From: Mucilaginibacter rigui
Lineage (GTDB): Bacteria; Bacteroidota; Bacteroidia; Sphingobacteriales; Sphingobacteriaceae
Direction: 5' to 3'
Assembly: GCF_014773275.1 (NCBI RefSeq)
Contig: NZ_JACWMW010000001.1
Coordinates: forward strand, 248,001-312,000
Length of the DNA stretch: 64,000 nucleotides
The first letter of the stretch is position 1. Each line of letters opens with the position of its first letter. Positions 43,624 through 52,631 of this stretch are shown here, in pieces. The position numbers were made by a program, and so were the translations under genes. The notes under the pieces are model-generated. The model was not told the origin of the DNA. It worked only from the letters and a program-made list of their open reading frames with translations, and ran no database searches.

Positions 43624-45765
43624 TTATAAACCCAGTGCCAGTATAATTTGCTTTATTAATTCGGCCTCAATAAATGGTTTAACCAAAACACCCGCAAAGC
43701 CCTGCACTGTATATTTTTCCCTGTCGGCAGGTAAGCCATCGTTACTTATTACAATAACAGGCAATGTGTTAAGCGGCGCTTTTAAACCTTTTATGTTTGC
43801 AACAAGTTCTGTCGCGTTCATGCCGGGCAGGTTTAAGTCGGTCAATACAATTTGTATGGTTTCTTTAGCAATTATTTGCAGGGCTTCATCGCCGCTTGAT
43901 GCCTGGTGAAATTTGATGTTCCACTTATCAGTCATCATTTTAAGGAATGTTAAGCTAAGCTCATTGCTGTCAACCGCTAAAATGCTTATGCCGTTTAGTT
44001 TCCATACCGGGTTATTTGTTGCCTGCTCATTATGGGCAGGCTGGTGGGTTTTGTATGGGATGATAAAGCTAAAGGTGCTCCCTGTTTTCTCATCGCTCTC
44101 TACTTTTATTTCGCCTTTTTGCAGCTGAATAAGCTGCTTGCAGATATATAAGCCCAAACCGGTGCCAATTTGCCCCTTAGCAGAGTTTGACTGGTAATAT
44201 TTAGAGAAAAGCTTAGTTTGCTGCTCCACACTGATGCCCTCGCCTGTATCAATAATTTTTATTTGCAGCTTGTTTACGCCGTTGGCGGGTACAAGCTGTG
44301 CTTTTACGGTAATGCCCCCTTGTTTGGTGTATTTTACTGCATTGCTTAATAAATTAACCATTACCTGTTTAAGCCTGAAACTATCGCCCAGTACTACCGT
44401 TTCCTTATCCCCCTCAAAACTATAGGCAAGGCTTAGCTGTTTTTTGGCGGCGCTAAACTCCATGCTTTCTACAACTTCTTTTAAAACAGTATTTGGGTTA
44501 AAGGGGTCGCTGTTTATTTTAAAGGTGTTGGTTTCCATCTTGGCGGCATCAAGCGTATCATTTAAAGTATGCAGCAACATGTCTGTCGAGAGCCTGATAG
44601 AGCCCAGCATATCTATTTGCCTGGCCGATAGGTTTGAACGGCTAAAAATGTACAGGAAGCCGTTAATAGCGGTAAGCGGGTTGCGTACCTCGTGGCTCAT
44701 GTGCAGCAGCAGGTCCATTTTTTGCTGCGCAATGGTTACTGATCGTTGGTTCTCGCGCAGTAAGTATTCTTCGGCCCGGTTAAGGTTTATGATAAATATA
44801 ATAAGCAGGGTGGCAAAGATAAGTACCATTAAAAGCGAAGCCAGGTAAAATTTATTTAATAAAGCGGTGGTGTCGCGATAGCTTTTCAGCGCGTTTTCCT
44901 TTAGCTCGTTGATAATGTTGAGGTTGATATTATTTACATCGCTTACAATCCTTTCCAGCTCATTATTAATGCGCGTGTTGAGCATTATCATTTGCTTTTG
45001 GGTGGTAAACAGCTTTAAATTATGTTGTTGCAGTTGCTTTAGCTGTTTGTTGTAAAAGTTTTTGCTGCGTTTAGCATTTATTTTGTTTACCGAGTCAATT
45101 AACCGTTTGCTGCGGTTGTAGTTAATAACCGTAACATTTGGCGCTCCTGTGTTGCCGTTTTTATTAATAATAGCATCTTTTATACGCGCAAATAAACCCT
45201 TTTTGGTAACCTTAGCGGTGCTTTTTACAGTATCAACACTGTTGGTTATTTTCTCTGTACGTATATATGGGGCGGCTGCAGTTAAACCATTGTTTACAGT
45301 ATCGGCAGCCGAGGGCTTTTTTAAGAGAGAATCGAAACTATGTTTTAAAATATACAGGTTATCAGAAAGTTTGAGTTTCTTTAAAAACAAGCTCCTTACC
45401 TTGATACGTTGTTCGGCAGATAATTTTGTTGTATCTATATCATCTTTAAGCAGCCCGTCTATCAGGTTAAACGATAACGATAGTTTTGTTCGGTATGAGT
45501 TGCTTTTTGCAGTGTCGCCGGTTAAAAGCGATTCCTGGAAATCATCCTCGGCTTCGTGAAGCAGTAATAAGGCTTTTTGTGATTTTGCTTCATCATACTC
45601 AATGCCCGATGTTTGTTTTGAAAGATTGGCCAGCTGGTTAGAAATGGAGCTGTGTACAAACAATGCGGCAATTGCCAATGCAATTACAAATAGTATAAAT
45701 GCAATAAGTATCCTTCTTGATAACCCTTTTATATTGGTGGCGGCTAAGTTATTTTGGTTGGGCAT
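43624..45765 (-). CDS. hybrid sensor histidine kinase / response regulator
   Basis: The 713-residue protein has two membrane spans (~18-41 and ~305-327) around a helical periplasmic region with long coiled coils (~40-300). A HisKA domain carries H358 in LLHMSHEVRNPLTAINGF. The HATPase domain shows NLLSNAVKYTKQGGITV, IDTGEGISVEQQTKLF and GTGLGLYICKQLI. A C-terminal receiver has the acceptor Asp in VLTDLNLPGMNA, then KPFIEAELIKQ. It is the first of three signalling genes on the minus strand and may pass phosphate to the LytTR regulator, though a phosphotransfer protein is not evident. Confidence 0.95.
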   Translation of the reverse strand: MPNQNNLAATNIKGLSRRILIAFILFVIALAIAALFVHSSISNQLANLSKQTSGIEYDEAKSQKALLLLHEAEDDFQESLLTGDTAKSNSYRTKLSLSFNLIDGLLKDDIDTTKLSAEQRIKVRSLFLKKLKLSDNLYILKHSFDSLLKKPSAADTVNNGLTAAAPYIRTEKITNSVDTVKSTAKVTKKGLFARIKDAIINKNGNTGAPNVTVINYNRSKRLIDSVNKINAKRSKNFYNKQLKQLQQHNLKLFTTQKQMIMLNTRINNELERIVSDVNNINLNIINELKENALKSYRDTTALLNKFYLASLLMVLIFATLLIIFIINLNRAEEYLLRENQRSVTIAQQKMDLLLHMSHEVRNPLTAINGFLYIFSRSNLSARQIDMLGSIRLSTDMLLHTLNDTLDAAKMETNTFKINSDPFNPNTVLKEVVESMEFSAAKKQLSLAYSFEGDKETVVLGDSFRLKQVMVNLLSNAVKYTKQGGITVKAQLVPANGVNKLQIKIIDTGEGISVEQQTKLFSKYYQSNSAKGQIGTGLGLYICKQLIQLQKGEIKVESDEKTGSTFSFIIPYKTHQPAHNEQATNNPVWKLNGISILAVDSNELSLTFLKMMTDKWNIKFHQASSGDEALQIIAKETIQIVLTDLNLPGMNATELVANIKGLKAPLNTLPVIVISNDGLPADREKYTVQGFAGVLVKPFIEAELIKQIILALGL

Positions 45766-45896
45766 AGGGTTGGTAATTGTGAGTTACAGGCAGCGATAAT
45801 ATAGCGCGGCAGGCCTCTCAAAAATCGTTAAAAAAATGAAATTTTATACCAATTTAAAATTTTGTGCCTATAAGGATGCTGCAGGGTAGTGCCGGC

Positions 45897-46088
45897 TTAT
45901 ATTTTATATGATCTTTCTTTTTTTGCCGACATGATACGGTACCTGGATTTAAGGCATTTAGCGCAAAAATATCGTTTTATAGGTATAAAAAATAAAAGGT
46001 TTTGCCCAAACCAGTTCCTGGGCAATTTATAGTGAAAAGGCTGCGAGCACTTGCCGCACCTTAAAAATTCTCTTTGATCGTGGTTCAT
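45897..46088 (-). CDS. small zinc-ribbon-like protein
   Basis: The 63-residue protein has two CxxC knuckles, CGKCSQPFHYK and CAKCLKSRYRI, separated by ~27 residues with aromatic and basic content. This is consistent with a zinc ribbon. The ATG at 46088 is taken; an adjacent upstream GTG would add one residue. No signal or membrane segment is present. A role in nucleic-acid or protein binding is possible, but no function is assigned. Confidence 0.5.
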   Translation of the reverse strand: MNHDQREFLRCGKCSQPFHYKLPRNWFGQNLLFFIPIKRYFCAKCLKSRYRIMSAKKERSYKI

Positions 46089-46489
46089 CACATCGTTCCT
46101 AACAACAAGCTAAATAGCTTTATGCCCGTGCGCGTATAGCCACAGGTTTTACTGAACAAAGGAATAAATACTTCCGCAATATTTAAAAAAAGTCGACATA
46201 CAGCGGGAAGCGATCGACCGAATACGTGAAAATAACAGACAGGACGGTTTCTGCCGATGAATATCTTCCCAGCTACCGGCTGTTTACGGAGATGGATATA
46301 CACGGCCTATATCCCGGCGTAATTTATATTGTAATATACCCCTCAATAAAAATATTAATTATAACGATAAATTTAGCGAACAATTATACAACTATTGTGT
46401 TTATAATTTGCCTGTCTGCTCTATTTATTTAGCCGCTTCCAATCTTTTTTCCCGGCGGGCAAACTATTAATTTATTAAAAAAATTTGTC
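46089..46489. other. 401-bp divergent region without a convincing gene
   Basis: Overlapping frames on both strands have no family features. The right end is AT-rich and likely holds the promoter for the YciF-like gene. Confidence 0.35.
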
Positions 46490-47038
46490 ATGAGCAAAGA
46501 AACAGGGGAACCTAAATTCAGCACCAAAACATCACCAAAGGCCGAGCCTGCCTTAATGGAATTGTTTACCGATGGTATTAAAGACATTTACTGGGCAGAG
46601 AACCACCTGGTAAAAACGCTGCCTAAAATGCAAAAAGCAGCTACTTCCAAAACACTGGTGAGCGCAATTGAAGGCCATTTGGAAGAAACCAAAACACATG
46701 TAACACGCCTTGAACAGGTATTTAAACTGCTGGGCGAGGAAGTACAGGCGCAAAAATGTGATGCTATGGAAGGCCTTACCAAAGAGGGTGAAGGCATTAT
46801 AGAAAGCACCGAACCCGGTACCGCAACGCGCGATGTAGGGATCATCCTTGCTTCACAAAAGGTTGAGCATTATGAAATAGCTACGTATGGCGGTTTAACC
46901 CAATTGGCTAAAACGCTTGGCTTAAACGAGGTGGCCGAATTACTTTATCAAACCCTTACAGAGGAAAAAGCTGCGGATGAGAAATTAACCGCGGCGGCCG
47001 AGAACGATATTAATTACCAGGCTGCAAACGAAGCTTAA
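46490..47038 (+). CDS. DUF892 / YciF-like ferritin-fold stress protein
   Basis: The 182-residue protein has the four-helix bundle of the YciE/YciF family. DGIKDIYWAENHLVKTLPKM, EGHLEETKTHVTRLEQVF and SQKVEHYEIATYGGLTQLAK carry the Glu, His and Asp residues expected for a di-iron site. It is thought to act in stress protection. Its stop is 9 bp before the catalase start, so it is in one operon with katE, a logical pairing for oxidative stress. Confidence 0.92.
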   Translation: MSKETGEPKFSTKTSPKAEPALMELFTDGIKDIYWAENHLVKTLPKMQKAATSKTLVSAIEGHLEETKTHVTRLEQVFKLLGEEVQAQKCDAMEGLTKEGEGIIESTEPGTATRDVGIILASQKVEHYEIATYGGLTQLAKTLGLNEVAELLYQTLTEEKAADEKLTAAAENDINYQAANEA

Positions 47039-47047
47039 CACAACACC

Positions 47048-49267
47048 ATGAGCAAGAAAAACACCCCACCAAAGCTGGGTACAGAAACGGCAATAGATAA
47101 AAAATTAGCCGCACAGCCCGAAAATAGTAAAACAGCGCAACTGGCCGAACATACGGCAGATGCAACCGGCGAACGGATGAACACCAATACCGGTTTAAAT
47201 ATAAATGACGACCAAAACTCGCTTAAAGCAGGCGACCGCGGCCCTACCTTACTGGAAGATTTTATCCTGAGGGAAAAGATCACACATTTTGATCACGAAC
47301 GTATCCCCGAACGTGTGGTGCATGCAAGGGGTTCAGGTGCGCATGGGGTATTCAAAGTTTATGAGTCGTTATCAAGTGTAACAAAAGCGAAATTTTTAAA
47401 CGATATTGAAAGGGAAACGCCGGTATTTGTACGCTTCTCTACAGTAGCCGGCTCACGCGGATCAACCGACCTGGCGCGTGATGTACGCGGTTTTGCCGTA
47501 CGTTTTTATACGCAAGAGGGTAATTTTGACCTGGTAGGCAATAATATGCCCGTATTTTTTATACAGGACGCCCTTAAATTCCCAGACCTGATACATGCGG
47601 TAAAACCCGAGCCGGATAATGAGATTCCCCAGGCGGCTTCTGCACATGATACCTTTTGGGATTTTATTTCCCTTATGCCGGAATCGGCACATATGGTTAT
47701 GTGGGCCATGAGCGACAGGGCTTTGCCACGCAGCCTGCGTATGATGGAAGGCTTTGGTGTGCATACTTTCCGTTTGATAGATGAGGCGGGTAAAGCCAGT
47801 TTTGTTAAGTTTCACTGGAAACCGTTGCTGGGCGTACACTCCGTAGCCTGGGACGAAGCGCAGAATATATCCGGGAAAGACCCCGATTTTCACAGAAGAG
47901 ACTTGTGGGATGCTATTGAGAGTGGTGCTTTCCCCGAATGGGAACTTGGCCTGCAGATCATTCCGGAGGAAGATGAGTTTAAATTTGATTTTGACCTGCT
48001 TGACCCAACAAAGCTGGTGCCCGAAGAATTGGTGCCGGTGCAGCGCGTTGGTAAAATGACGCTGAACCGTAATCCTGATAATTTTTTCGCAGAAACAGAA
48101 CAGATCGCTTTTCACCTTGGCCATATAGTGCCGGGGATCGATTTTTCAAATGATCCGCTTTTACAGGGGCGTTTATTCTCTTACACGGATACACAGTTAA
48201 CCCGTTTAGGCGGGCCAAATTTCCAGGAGATTCCCATAAACCGCCCTATTGTACCGGTGCACAACAACCAGCGCGATGGTTTTATGCGCCAAACCATTAA
48301 TAAAGGTAAAACCAGCTATAGCCCAAACTCTTTGGGGAATAATGACCCGCAGCAGGTAAAAGAAGCAGATGGCGGTTTTGTAAGCTATCAGGAACGGATA
48401 GAGGCGCGTAAACTACGCCGGAGGAATAAAAGTTTCTTTGACCACTTTAGCCAGGCACGCCTTTTCTTCAACAGCCAGTCTGACCCGGAGAAGAACCACA
48501 TTGTTGATGCCCTTACATTTGAGCTGGGTAAAGTAAAAACGGTTGCCATCAGGCAACGCATGCTGGGCATACTGGAGCAAATAGATAAAGGGCTGGCAAC
48601 ACAAGTGGCTTTTGGTTTAGGCCTGCACCTGCCGGCAAAAGCCGATTTGCCTGCCAACCAAAGTATCCCTGCTGATGGCGACCCTGCCGAATACCAATCA
48701 ATGCAGGTTGATGGATCAATTGCCCGGTCTGCAGCATTAAGTATGGCCAATACTATTAAAAATACCATCAAAAGCCGCAAAATTGCTATACTGACTGCAG
48801 ATGGCGCTAATGCAGAATCCATCATAAATATTAAAAATAAACTGACTGCAGAAGGGGCTGTAGTAGAAATAATTGCGCCAAGGCAAGGATACATAACAGC
48901 CGAAAATGATGCGCAGATAGAAGTTGACCAAAGCTTTTTGGTTGCAGCATCAGTATTATTTGACGCTGTTTATGTTGCCGGCGGTACCAACGCTGTGGCA
49001 ACCCTTGAGGCAGAAGCCAATGCGGTACATTTCCTGAACGAGGCGTTTAAACATTGCAAGGCTATTGCGGCGCATGATGATGCCAAGCAGGTTTTAGATG
49101 CAACCTATTTTAGTAAGAAACTTCCGCCCGATTACAGCGAGGACACTGTGCTGAATGAAGGTGTGCTGCTGGGTGATGCCGGTAATAAATTTGCAAACCT
49201 TTTTGTGAAGATGATTGCGCAGCACCGTTTTTGGGAACGCGAGAAACCAAGATTAATACCTGCATAA
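47048..49267 (+). CDS. katE: large-subunit monofunctional catalase (HPII/KatE type)
   Basis: KatE degrades hydrogen peroxide. The 739-residue length marks the large-subunit clade, with a C-terminal flavodoxin/DJ-1-like domain (KIAILTADGANAESIINIKN, IAPRQGYITAEND). The catalase core has H92 in VVHARGSGAHGVF, N165 in LVGNNMPVFFIQD, and the heme-ligating Tyr in RLFSYTDTQLTRLGGPNF. It is 9 bp downstream of the YciF-like gene, and an intrinsic-type terminator lies between it and the ankyrin gene. Confidence 0.97.
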   Translation: MSKKNTPPKLGTETAIDKKLAAQPENSKTAQLAEHTADATGERMNTNTGLNINDDQNSLKAGDRGPTLLEDFILREKITHFDHERIPERVVHARGSGAHGVFKVYESLSSVTKAKFLNDIERETPVFVRFSTVAGSRGSTDLARDVRGFAVRFYTQEGNFDLVGNNMPVFFIQDALKFPDLIHAVKPEPDNEIPQAASAHDTFWDFISLMPESAHMVMWAMSDRALPRSLRMMEGFGVHTFRLIDEAGKASFVKFHWKPLLGVHSVAWDEAQNISGKDPDFHRRDLWDAIESGAFPEWELGLQIIPEEDEFKFDFDLLDPTKLVPEELVPVQRVGKMTLNRNPDNFFAETEQIAFHLGHIVPGIDFSNDPLLQGRLFSYTDTQLTRLGGPNFQEIPINRPIVPVHNNQRDGFMRQTINKGKTSYSPNSLGNNDPQQVKEADGGFVSYQERIEARKLRRRNKSFFDHFSQARLFFNSQSDPEKNHIVDALTFELGKVKTVAIRQRMLGILEQIDKGLATQVAFGLGLHLPAKADLPANQSIPADGDPAEYQSMQVDGSIARSAALSMANTIKNTIKSRKIAILTADGANAESIINIKNKLTAEGAVVEIIAPRQGYITAENDAQIEVDQSFLVAASVLFDAVYVAGGTNAVATLEAEANAVHFLNEAFKHCKAIAAHDDAKQVLDATYFSKKLPPDYSEDTVLNEGVLLGDAGNKFANLFVKMIAQHRFWEREKPRLIPA

Positions 49268-49276
49268 ATTAATTCT

Positions 49277-49306
49277 ATAGCCTGTGCGTTCGCACAGGCT
49301 ATTTTT
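49277..49306 (+). terminator. intrinsic terminator between katE and the ankyrin gene
   Basis: A perfect 11-bp stem, ATAGCCTGTGC / GCACAGGCTAT, with a GTTC loop is followed by TTTTT. It is only 10 bp before the ankyrin ATG, so ankyrin expression depends on readthrough or on a promoter within this spacer. Confidence 0.85.
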
Positions 49307-49315
49307 ACAAAATAT

Positions 49316-49792
49316 ATGGACCCAATTATTACAAAATTAAACGACGCAGCCCGTTCAGGAAATATCGAATTGCTTACAGACCTGATAGCCTCGGGGGCAA
49401 ACCTTAATGCAAAGGACGAGAAAGGGTTTACCCCGCTCATTATTGCATGCTATAATAACAAAGCCGAAGCCGCAAAACTTTTACTTATGGCAGGTGCCGA
49501 GGTAGACGCCTCAGACTTTGGCGGCAACACCGCACTTATGGGTGTTTGTTTTAAAGGTTACCCCGCTATTGCGGAACTATTGCTTGACTATTGTGCGAAC
49601 CCAAATTTGCAGCATGGCAATGGCGGCACAGCGCTAATGTTTGCTGCCATGTTTGGCCGTAACGATATTATAAAGATCCTTTTGGCGCATGGTGCCGATA
49701 AATCTATTGTAGACAACCGTGGGATGTCGGTTTTTGACCTGGCCGCGCAACAGGGTAATGAAGAGGGGATAGCTATACTGGAACAGAATTGA
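49316..49792 (+). CDS. ankyrin-repeat protein, catalase-linked
   Basis: The 158-residue protein has about four ankyrin repeats (for example NAKDEKGFTPLIIACYNNKA, DFGGNTALMGVCFKGYPAIA, HGNGGTALMFAAMFGRNDII, DNRGMSVFDLAAQQGN). It has no signal peptide, unlike the periplasmic AnkB next to a catalase in Pseudomonas. The catalase-ankyrin neighbourhood is nevertheless similar and suggests a role in supporting catalase activity. This is inference from context. Confidence 0.88.
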   Translation: MDPIITKLNDAARSGNIELLTDLIASGANLNAKDEKGFTPLIIACYNNKAEAAKLLLMAGAEVDASDFGGNTALMGVCFKGYPAIAELLLDYCANPNLQHGNGGTALMFAAMFGRNDIIKILLAHGADKSIVDNRGMSVFDLAAQQGNEEGIAILEQN

Positions 49793-49820
49793 GCTGCTAC
49801 AGCTATTTTTTATGATAGTA

Positions 49821-49862
49821 AAAAGCAAGCCTCTTAGCGAAATCTAAGAGGCTTGCTTTTTT
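49821..49862. terminator. bidirectional terminator after the ankyrin gene
   Basis: A perfect 17-bp stem (49821-49837 with 49844-49860) with a 6-base loop and A-/T-rich ends, between two convergent genes. Confidence 0.85.
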
Positions 49863-49902
49863 GTGTATGGGGTATTGGAGATACCCGATTTGCCGTGGCT
49901 GT

Positions 49903-51141
49903 TTATTTTACAGGTTTAACAACATGCCAAACATTTACAGTATTGTGCTTGCCTTCTATTACAACTTTATAAAAAGGCTGGCCAACTAAACCGGCAGCAG
50001 TATAACTAAATTTTTGTGCGCCGGAGGTTGGCGTGCCTATCAGCTTGTAGGTATCGGGTTTACCCTCCTTTACATTATTTGTATAAGTAATATACACTTT
50101 TAGTTTTTCTGCAGGCGCAAATGTTTTCCATTTTACCGTGAATCCCTGTGTGGTTGTATCCAGCGTAGCGTTGCTTAATGATACCGGCCCGGTGATAGGT
50201 ACGCCGTCAAGTTCCCTTTTTATTGGAGCAGGCAGGTTGATGTTTAAATAATTGGCAACTGATGGCAGGATATCTACTATGCCGGGTTGGGCATACTTCA
50301 TGTAAGCATTGGTAACAGGCTTGTTCAATATCATCCAGGTGGTTCTTTCGCGTTCGCTTTGGCCACCGTGCCCGTGCCCGCTTACCGGGTCGCGGCCATG
50401 GTCGGTAGTGATCACCAGCAACCACTTTTCTTTAAATTTCGCTTCCCTGTAATGGATAGCGGCAGCAATTTTTTTCATCCGCTCATCTAAAAGACCAATA
50501 GCTTTATCAAACTCTTTCCCTGTGCCCTTGCTATGGCCAACATCATCGGTGTATTCCAGGTATATCCATGACAGGTCTGGCGCTTTTTCCCTGATAACCG
50601 AATCAGCACAATTCACAACATGGTCATCAATTTGATTCATGTAAAGGCCGGCTTTATCATGCGGAAAGTGGGTGGTGTCTTTTTCAAAGCCATCATACAC
50701 ATAGTCTACAGACAGGTTTTGTGTTTGCGGCAGGCCCGTTCCCAACAACATCTTCCGGTTTTGTACCCAGGTAGAGAATATAGCAGTAGTGCCGGCCGGC
50801 TTTGCTGTTTTAAACAGCCGGAAAATAGTGGGGTAATTATAGTTAGGGTGCTGGTTATCATTATCCCAAACATTATGTTTATAGCCCCATGTGCCGGTTA
50901 GCATATCGTTATAGCCGGGGGCCGATATGGTAGGTGTTTCGGTATAGGTGCCTTTTGCGCCACCAACATGCGCACGGGTGTAGGCCCCTTCGTTAATAAT
51001 TTGCTGCATGGCAGGTGGGCGCAGGCGCTCTATTACATCGGCCGGTATACCGTCTGCAATAACCAATACAACCTTGGGTTTGGTCTGCGCGCATGCAGCC
51101 AGGCTTAGCGTTGCTAAAATTAAAGTGTTTATGATACGCAT
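49903..51141 (-). CDS. secreted phosphodiesterase / nucleotide pyrophosphatase-like lipoprotein
   Basis: The 412-residue protein starts at the ATG at 51141, giving a lipoprotein signal (SLAAC, Cys17). The alkaline-phosphatase-fold markers are VLVIADGIPADVIERL, TPTISAPGYNDMLTGTWGY with the nucleophile Thr/Ser, YLEYTDDVGHSKG, and ITTDHGRDPVSGHGHGGQSE, whose Asp/His residues bind metal. A fibronectin-like C-terminal ~90 residues (TLDTTTQGFTVKWKTF) may bind a ligand. It acts on the outside of the cell. An upstream in-frame extension of 32 residues is judged spurious. Confidence 0.88.
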   Translation of the reverse strand: MRIINTLILATLSLAACAQTKPKVVLVIADGIPADVIERLRPPAMQQIINEGAYTRAHVGGAKGTYTETPTISAPGYNDMLTGTWGYKHNVWDNDNQHPNYNYPTIFRLFKTAKPAGTTAIFSTWVQNRKMLLGTGLPQTQNLSVDYVYDGFEKDTTHFPHDKAGLYMNQIDDHVVNCADSVIREKAPDLSWIYLEYTDDVGHSKGTGKEFDKAIGLLDERMKKIAAAIHYREAKFKEKWLLVITTDHGRDPVSGHGHGGQSERERTTWMILNKPVTNAYMKYAQPGIVDILPSVANYLNINLPAPIKRELDGVPITGPVSLSNATLDTTTQGFTVKWKTFAPAEKLKVYITYTNNVKEGKPDTYKLIGTPTSGAQKFSYTAAGLVGQPFYKVVIEGKHNTVNVWHVVKPVK

Positions 51142-51320
51142 ATATATTATTTTTTGTTTTAGGGAGGTGGTAAGCAGGGTGCGGGGTATTGCCATGACCC
51201 TTATCAGGGGCCAAAAGTAGAATCCTGACATTAGCAAATTGTTAAGGTTAACATTAATATTTTGGTTATCTCCATTTTTAATTAATCTTGCTGTGTTGAT
51301 AAGAAACTTAATCCAATAGC

Positions 51321-51584
51321 ATGAAGCAAATTATATTATCAGGTATTGGCTGGCTGGGTGTTGCGCTTTGCACATTAGGGTACCTGCTGCTAAGTATGAA
51401 AGTGCTTACTGCCGAATCGCGCATTTTTCAGTTATTAAATATTTTGGGCGGGCTATGTTTGGTAGCCACAGCTGTTGATAGTGATGATATGCCAAATGCA
51501 GTAGCCAACTTGTTATGGATGTTTATAGGGGTTTATGCTTTAGGCCGCCGCTTATTAACTCAAAGCCTCGTCCGTAAGGATTGA
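51321..51584 (+). CDS. small membrane protein (CBU_0592-like)
   Basis: The 87-residue protein has three hydrophobic segments (GIGWLGVALCTLGYLLLSMK, IFQLLNILGGLCLVATAV and ANLLWMFIGVYALGRRLL), matching a small three-span membrane family found in many bacteria. The role is unknown. Its 3' end overlaps the 3' end of the convergent TetR gene by 30 bp. Confidence 0.75.
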   Translation: MKQIILSGIGWLGVALCTLGYLLLSMKVLTAESRIFQLLNILGGLCLVATAVDSDDMPNAVANLLWMFIGVYALGRRLLTQSLVRKD

Positions 51585-52178
51585 ATGTTCCATCCCTAAA
51601 ATTTGGTAGGCCCTGTTCTTATAATACTCCAGCCTTGCCGCGTAGGCTTTTTTATCATTTTCAAGCGAAAGGTAAAAATACGCGCCATCCACCAGCACAA
51701 ATATCAGGTCGGCAGCAGTTTTAGGTTCTGCAACATGTATTAACTGTTTTGTATTGCATTGCTCTATCATTGATGAAAGGGCAAGGCGAAGGGAATCCAG
51801 TATAGCTTTATATTTCATTTTAATTTTTTTCTCTCTAAAGGCAAGTGCATAAAATGTATAGAACAGCCCGTCATCAAATAAAAGGTTCCATTTTTTTGAG
51901 AAAAGCATTTCAATTGTTTTTTGCAGGTCTGTAAGTGTAACCTCTTGCTTGTTTTTGATAGTATAGATAAGCAGATACCTCTCCAGTATATGATCTATCA
52001 ATGCATAGGTTAAGTCCTCCTTGGTTTCAAAGTAATGGCTAACCAGGCTTGGGTTAATATCCATCACCTTAGCTATTTTGGCAATAGAGGTATTCTCGTA
52101 CCCTTCCTTTTTAGCAACCTTGTAAAAGGTCTTTATAATTTCTAATTGTCTTTCCTCTTTAAGGCTTTTTCTACCCAT
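51555..52178 (-). CDS. TetR/AcrR-family transcriptional regulator
   Basis: The 207-residue protein has an N-terminal helix-turn-helix (IIKTFYKVAKKEGYENTSIA, KVMDINPSLVSHYFETKEDL) typical of TetR regulators. The all-helical C-terminal ligand domain shows no recognised signature. It is divergent from the SusC/SusD operon, 453 bp away, and is likely its local or self regulator. A palindrome at 52237-52258 in the spacer is a candidate operator. Its last 30 bp overlap the end of the convergent membrane-protein gene. Confidence 0.92.
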   Translation of the reverse strand: MGRKSLKEERQLEIIKTFYKVAKKEGYENTSIAKIAKVMDINPSLVSHYFETKEDLTYALIDHILERYLLIYTIKNKQEVTLTDLQKTIEMLFSKKWNLLFDDGLFYTFYALAFREKKIKMKYKAILDSLRLALSSMIEQCNTKQLIHVAEPKTAADLIFVLVDGAYFYLSLENDKKAYAARLEYYKNRAYQILGMEHSILTDEALS

Positions 52179-52236
52179 GTTAATTATTGTGAACGGTTAA
52201 ACTAAACAAAAGTAATGTTATTCTAAAATAAAATAG

Positions 52237-52258
52237 ATTGATTGACCATTCAATTAAT
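52237..52258. promoter_or_regulatory. candidate TetR operator
   Basis: ATTGATTGAcc at the left is mirrored by the right half, giving the half-site ATTnATTGA on both strands across 22 bp. It lies 59 bp upstream of the TetR start codon and in the shared region with susC. Confidence 0.4.
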
Positions 52259-52631
52259 TTATTAATTTAATGCTAACTTTCACATAACATGATAAGCGGA
52301 ACTTAGGCCTCGATTTAAACAGCACAACATTACGAAAAGCAGATTTGCTAAATCTTAATTAATTATGAAAAAATGTGCTTGATATGCTTTATAAGTTTAA
52401 AAAGGGGGATGTCCGGTCTATTATTATGAGTTGTGTGACTTTGAACGCCGAAGGCGCGGCCATCAACAGATGACAATAATTATAACCCTTAAACTATAAA
52501 AAACGATAGCGAAAAAAACATAATGATTTAAACACGGGCCAGGTTTGTGTTTAAAAAAACCGGCATGTACGAGGTGCTGGTTGAATGTTACCCTCTACAC
52601 AGTTTACATTAAATAACAAATCAGTTAGTTT
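52259..52631. other. leader region upstream of the SusC-like gene
   Basis: About 370 bp. It contains a GC-rich patch, GCCGAAGGCGCGGCC, near 52447 that can fold, and otherwise AT-rich sequence. No gene is apparent. The susC promoter is expected here, but no exact TAnnTTTG was found. Confidence 0.35.

Noticed and set aside
46088-46432. Short frames on both strands before the YciF-like gene
   Set aside because: Overlapping, atypical composition, and no recognisable domain.
51141-51237. Upstream extension of the secreted phosphodiesterase
   Set aside because: The extended N-terminus hides a good lipoprotein signal that starts at 51141.
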